DNA of 7,691 bases from Thermoplasmata archaeon (GTDB taxonomy: Archaea > Thermoplasmatota > E2 > UBA202 > DSCA01). Below are positions 5,476-7,691 of this stretch, one piece after another. The notes beneath the pieces were generated by a model. The model did no database searches, was not told the DNA's origin, and saw nothing but the letters and a program-made list of their open reading frames with translations. A program made the translations under genes and the position numbers. Positions within the stretch are counted from its first letter, which is position 1, and each line of letters opens with the position of its first letter. The DNA lies in the NCBI GenBank assembly GCA_008297795.1, contig VBQP01000036.1, positions 1 through 7,691 on the forward strand, written 5' to 3'.

Positions 5476-6764
5476 TTTTGCATGCTGCCAGCCTGAAGAT
5501 ACTTCTCCACAATTTCAATGGCGCACAGTTTCCCGCACATAGAGCATGCCTTCGGATCTTCTGTAGGCTTCCTTCTTTTTCTGTATTCCTTTGCTTTTTC
5601 GGGGTCTATGCACGACTGAAACATTTTCTTCCAGTCAAGTTCATGCCTCGCTCTCGAGAATTCTGTATCGATGTCATAATCTATTCCCTTCGCTATGTCT
5701 GCTGCATGTGCCGCTATCCTTGATGCTATCACTCCCTCCCTTACATCGTTCACGTCAGGAAGGGACAGATGTTCTGCAGGTGTAACATAGCAGAGAAAAT
5801 CAGCCCCGTAATAGCCTGCTATAGCCCCCCCTATGCCCCCCACGATGTGGTCATATCCCGGGGCTATGTCTGTGACAAGTGGACCAAGAACGAAGTAGGG
5901 CGCTTCTCTTGTCACCCTTTTCATGACCTTTATGTTCGGCTCTATATCGGACATTGGCATATGTCCCGGACCTTCGACCATGGTCTGTACTCCTGCTTCT
6001 CTTGCCCTTTCGACCAGTTCTCCTATGATAAGCAACTCCTGGAATTTTGCCCTGTCATTTGAATCATAGAGTCCTCCGGAGCGCATTCCGTCTCCAAGGC
6101 TTAAGGTCAGGTCATATTCTCCTGCTATTTCGAGAAGATAGTCAAATTCTTTGTACAGTGGATTCTCCTCGCCATTATGCAGAATCCATGCCATGTGGAA
6201 AGCCCCACCTCTTGAAACCATTGGGATAAGGCGATGCTGCCTTCTCAGACGTTCAACACTCTCCTTTGTAACGCCCACATGTGCAACAGCAAAATCCACG
6301 CCCTGTTTCGCCTGATTCCTGAATGAGTTGAATATGTCATCAGAAGTCATGTCCACTATTGCCCCCCTTTTCTCTATTGCGTCCAGTCCAGCCTGATATA
6401 TGGGGACTGTGCCAAATGGTACATCAACTATGCTGAGCAGCTCTTTTCTTATCTCGTCAAGGTCTCCGCCTGTAGATAAATCCATTATTGCGTGGGAGCC
6501 AGCTTCTATGGCAACTCTTGCTTTTTCTTTCTCTTCCTCTATGTCGCAGTATTCTCTGGAAGTGCCTATGTTGGCATTTACCTTGACCCTCAAGCCCTTT
6601 CCTATCCCAAGTGATTTCGGAGAATGAATTGGATTGTGTGGTATTACTATCTTGCCCTCTGCAACCCGTCTTCTCACTATCTCGGTATCAATTCCTTCTG
6701 CCCTTGCAACCTCCTTTATCTCTTCAGTAGCAATGCCTTTCTGGGCATCCTGCATTATGGTCAT
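5472..6764 (-). CDS. thiC: Phosphomethylpyrimidine synthase (HMP-P synthase)
   Basis: Radical SAM enzyme that rearranges 5-aminoimidazole ribotide into 4-amino-5-hydroxymethyl-2-methylpyrimidine phosphate, the pyrimidine half of thiamine, in the cytoplasm. The 430 residues fit the short archaeal/anaerobe form lacking the roughly 150-200-residue N-terminal domain of many bacterial enzymes. Visible landmarks: KVNANIGTS (61-69), IMDLSTGGD, PFGTVPIYQA, VSRGGAF, LSLGDGMRSG, EGPGHMP with His268 and TPAEHLSLP with His332 (the two expected metal ligands), and the C-terminal cluster motif C407-SM-C410-GKL-C414. That motif is CX2CX3C, one residue shorter than the CX2CX4C of E. coli-type ThiC. ATG 6764 fits a leaderless transcript from the TATA box near 6793; ATG 6755 is an alternative. 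No TPP riboswitch precedes it. Upstream rpiA is separated by 125 bases. Confidence 0.96.
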   Translation of the reverse strand: MTIMQDAQKGIATEEIKEVARAEGIDTEIVRRRVAEGKIVIPHNPIHSPKSLGIGKGLRVKVNANIGTSREYCDIEEEKEKARVAIEAGSHAIMDLSTGGDLDEIRKELLSIVDVPFGTVPIYQAGLDAIEKRGAIVDMTSDDIFNSFRNQAKQGVDFAVAHVGVTKESVERLRRQHRLIPMVSRGGAFHMAWILHNGEENPLYKEFDYLLEIAGEYDLTLSLGDGMRSGGLYDSNDRAKFQELLIIGELVERAREAGVQTMVEGPGHMPMSDIEPNIKVMKRVTREAPYFVLGPLVTDIAPGYDHIVGGIGGAIAGYYGADFLCYVTPAEHLSLPDVNDVREGVIASRIAAHAADIAKGIDYDIDTEFSRARHELDWKKMFQSCIDPEKAKEYRKRRKPTEDPKACSMCGKLCAIEIVEKYLQAGSMQK

Positions 6765-6788
6765 GGTTGGGATAAGGGATATTGCACA

Positions 6789-6800
6789 TTAATATTTTTT
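6789..6800 (-). promoter_or_regulatory. TATA-like promoter of thiC
   Basis: Minus-strand AAAAAATATTAA is centred about 30 bases before ATG 6764, with no ribosome binding site in between, consistent with a leaderless or very short-leader thiC mRNA. Confidence 0.5.
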
Positions 6801-6842
6801 CATGGCTATTTCCTTAACTCATCTTGGTGGAAAATCATGCTG

Positions 6843-6858
6843 TGCGGCACAAGCCGTA
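6843..6858. repeat. Short inverted repeat in the rpiA-thiC spacer
   Basis: CGGC (6845-6848), loop ACAA, GCCG (6853-6856); the stem extends to six pairs (TG at 6843-6844 against TA at 6857-6858) if one G-T wobble pair is allowed. It lies between the 3' end of rpiA and the thiC promoter. It could be an RNA hairpin in the rpiA 3' untranslated region; function unknown. Confidence 0.35.
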
Positions 6859-6861
6859 AAT

Positions 6862-6885
6862 TTTTGAAGTTAACACCCTTCAAAA
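6862..6885. repeat. Perfect 8-bp inverted repeat just after the rpiA stop
   Basis: TTTTGAAG (6862-6869) and CTTCAAAA (6878-6885) are exact reverse complements separated by eight bases. On the minus strand the element starts four bases after the rpiA stop codon. It may form a 3'-end hairpin that protects or terminates rpiA mRNA, although no U-rich tail follows, or it may be a binding site for a dimeric regulator about 70-90 bases upstream of the thiC TATA box. Confidence 0.45.
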
Positions 6886-6889
6886 TTCA

Positions 6890-7543
6890 TTAGATGCTTC
6901 CCAGAATCCTTATCCCTCTCTTTGTTCCCACAACCACAACATCTGCAAGCCCCACAAATAAACCGTTTTCCACAACTCCAGGGATGGTGTTAAGCATGGT
7001 TTCCATTTCCTCTGCATCTTCAATGTTGCTGTACCTGCAATCAAGGATATAATTTCCGTTATCTGTTACGAAACCTTCTCTCAGTTTCGGGGTAAAGCCA
7101 AACGCCCTCAACTTTTTCGCCACGCTTTCCCATCCGAATTTCACCACTTCTACAGGAAGGGGAAACGAGAAAGAATCAACAACCTTTGACTCGTCCACAA
7201 CTATTATCTCCTTTTTCGAGCAACTTGCAACCATCTTCTCCCTCAACAAAGCCCCTCCGCCGCCCTTTATCAGATTCAAGTTCCCATCAACCTGGTCTGC
7301 CCCGTCTATTGTTATGTCTATGTCGTGTTCGTTCAGTTCTGAGAGAGGTATGCCGGCATCTCTTGCAATCTGCTCCGTTTCCTTTGAGGTTGCTATGCCA
7401 ACCACTTCCATTCCTTCCCTCACCATCTCCCCTATTTTCTCGACCGCATATTTTGCCGTCGAGCCTGTACCGAGCCCTACAATCATTCCATCTTCTATAT
7501 AAGAAGCCGCATGAACGGCAGCCATCCTTTTCAGTTCCTCCAT
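6890..7543 (-). CDS. rpiA: Ribose-5-phosphate isomerase A
   Basis: Interconverts ribose 5-phosphate and ribulose 5-phosphate in the cytoplasm, feeding PRPP, nucleotide and (via AIR) thiamine pyrimidine synthesis. The 217 residues match the usual RpiA length of about 220. The phosphate-binding loop GLGTGSTA spans 23-30; active-site elements are DGADQ (80-84, Asp80 and Asp83), KGGGGALLREKM (93-104, Lys93) and Glu102, each one residue before the E. coli positions Asp81, Asp84, Lys94 and Glu103. VVDESKVV and LPVEVVKFGW follow as expected, and the C-terminal GLFVGLADVVVVGT segment is intact. ATG 7543 lies about 22-25 bases from a strong TATA-like box and has no Shine-Dalgarno site, suggesting a leaderless transcript. 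The upstream neighbour on the same strand is an AOR-like gene whose stop is 51 bases before this start, but the TATA box between them argues for separate transcription. Confidence 0.97.
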   Translation of the reverse strand: MEELKRMAAVHAASYIEDGMIVGLGTGSTAKYAVEKIGEMVREGMEVVGIATSKETEQIARDAGIPLSELNEHDIDITIDGADQVDGNLNLIKGGGGALLREKMVASCSKKEIIVVDESKVVDSFSFPLPVEVVKFGWESVAKKLRAFGFTPKLREGFVTDNGNYILDCRYSNIEDAEEMETMLNTIPGVVENGLFVGLADVVVVGTKRGIRILGSI

Positions 7544-7560
7544 GAGTGTAAACCAGGGTT

Positions 7561-7575
7561 TTTATAAAAATATTT
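7561..7575 (-). promoter_or_regulatory. TATA-like promoter of rpiA
   Basis: Minus-strand AAATATTTTTATAAA lies about 22-30 bases before ATG 7543. Its T-run may also help end the upstream AOR-like transcript, whose stop codon is about 20 bases before it. Confidence 0.55.
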
Positions 7576-7594
7576 AGAGGGAGATTGCCCCATA

Positions 7595-7691
7595 CTATTT
7601 CATGAATTCCTCTATTTCGAGTTCCTTCAGCGTCTTTTCCTTCGGAATTCCTTTTTTATCCCAGCCTCTTGCCTCGAAGTAATCGTTCAGC
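7595..7691 (-). CDS. Probable aldehyde:ferredoxin oxidoreductase, C-terminal fragment
   Basis: Only the last 31 codons and the TAG stop (7595-7597) lie in the window; the gene continues beyond the right edge. The readable tail is LNDYFEARGWDKKGIPKEK followed by TLKELEIEEFMK. The pattern (Y)Y-x-x-RGWD-x-x-G-x-P-x-x-K-L-x-x-L is characteristic of the C-terminus of the AOR/FOR/GAPOR family of tungsten-bispyranopterin iron-sulfur enzymes, which oxidise aldehydes to acids with ferredoxin as electron acceptor in anaerobic archaea. In peptide-fermenting archaea such enzymes handle aldehydes from amino-acid breakdown, which would fit the peptidases at the left end, but that link is inference. The fragment is too short to distinguish family members, and the cofactor-binding residues are outside the window. 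Confidence 0.65.
   Translation of the reverse strand, partial: LNDYFEARGWDKKGIPKEKTLKELEIEEFMK

Noticed and set aside
6765..6889. TPP riboswitch upstream of thiC
   Set aside because: Neither the conserved CUGAGA element nor the second conserved arm of the TPP aptamer is present on the thiC-sense strand.
6624..6893. 89-codon plus-strand frame across the rpiA-thiC spacer
   Set aside because: It begins inside thiC antisense sequence, ends at rpiA, has no promoter or ribosome binding site, and resembles nothing; treated as a chance frame.
1..7691. tRNA or rRNA genes, CRISPR repeats, insertion sequences
   Set aside because: No cloverleaf-like or rRNA-like stretch, no regularly spaced direct repeats, and no transposase-like protein were found on either strand by eye.

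Overview
The window looks archaeal. The evidence is an archaeal/M. jannaschii-type prolyl-tRNA synthetase, a Pop5-family protein subunit of RNase P, a short ThiC without the bacterial N-terminal extension, and TATA-like boxes placed about 22-34 bases before start codons that mostly lack a Shine-Dalgarno site (leaderless transcription). AGA/AGG arginine and ATA isoleucine codons are common. A secreted gingipain-type (C25) peptidase beside a secreted caspase-like peptidase with a PKD domain fits a protein-degrading euryarchaeon of the Thermoplasmata/sediment type, but that placement is an inference from gene content.

Layout: (1) bases 1-1204, + strand, the 3' part of a C25 peptidase gene cut by the window edge; (2) 1220-1831, +, a LysE-family exporter 15 bases downstream; (3) 1833-3497, -, a secreted caspase-fold peptidase with EF-hand loop, PKD-like domain and C-terminal beta-rich module, tail to tail with the exporter with one base between them; (4) 3498-3587, a 90-base divergent promoter region with a palindrome over the peptidase TATA box; (5) 3588-4982, +, proS; (6) 4969-5268, -, rnp2, overlapping the end of proS by 14 bases; (7) 5271-5441, -, a 56-codon unrecognised gene two bases ahead of rnp2; (8) 5472-6764, -, thiC; (9) 6765-6889, a 125-base spacer with two inverted repeats and a TATA box; (10) 6890-7543, -, rpiA; (11) 7595-7691, -, the last 31 codons of a probable tungsten aldehyde:ferredoxin oxidoreductase, cut by the right edge.

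Functionally the left half is an extracellular proteolysis neighbourhood: two clan CD cysteine peptidases, both with D-x-N-x-(N/D)-G calcium-type loops, around an amino-acid-type exporter. The right half is housekeeping: Pro-tRNA synthesis, tRNA 5' maturation, the thiamine pyrimidine and ribose 5-phosphate. RpiA and ThiC are distantly linked in metabolism (ribose 5-phosphate to PRPP to AIR to HMP-P), but each has its own apparent promoter. No RNA genes, CRISPR arrays, insertion sequences or riboswitches were recognised. The points most worth following up are the peptidase pair, the palindrome over a peptidase promoter, and the small gene coupled to rnp2.
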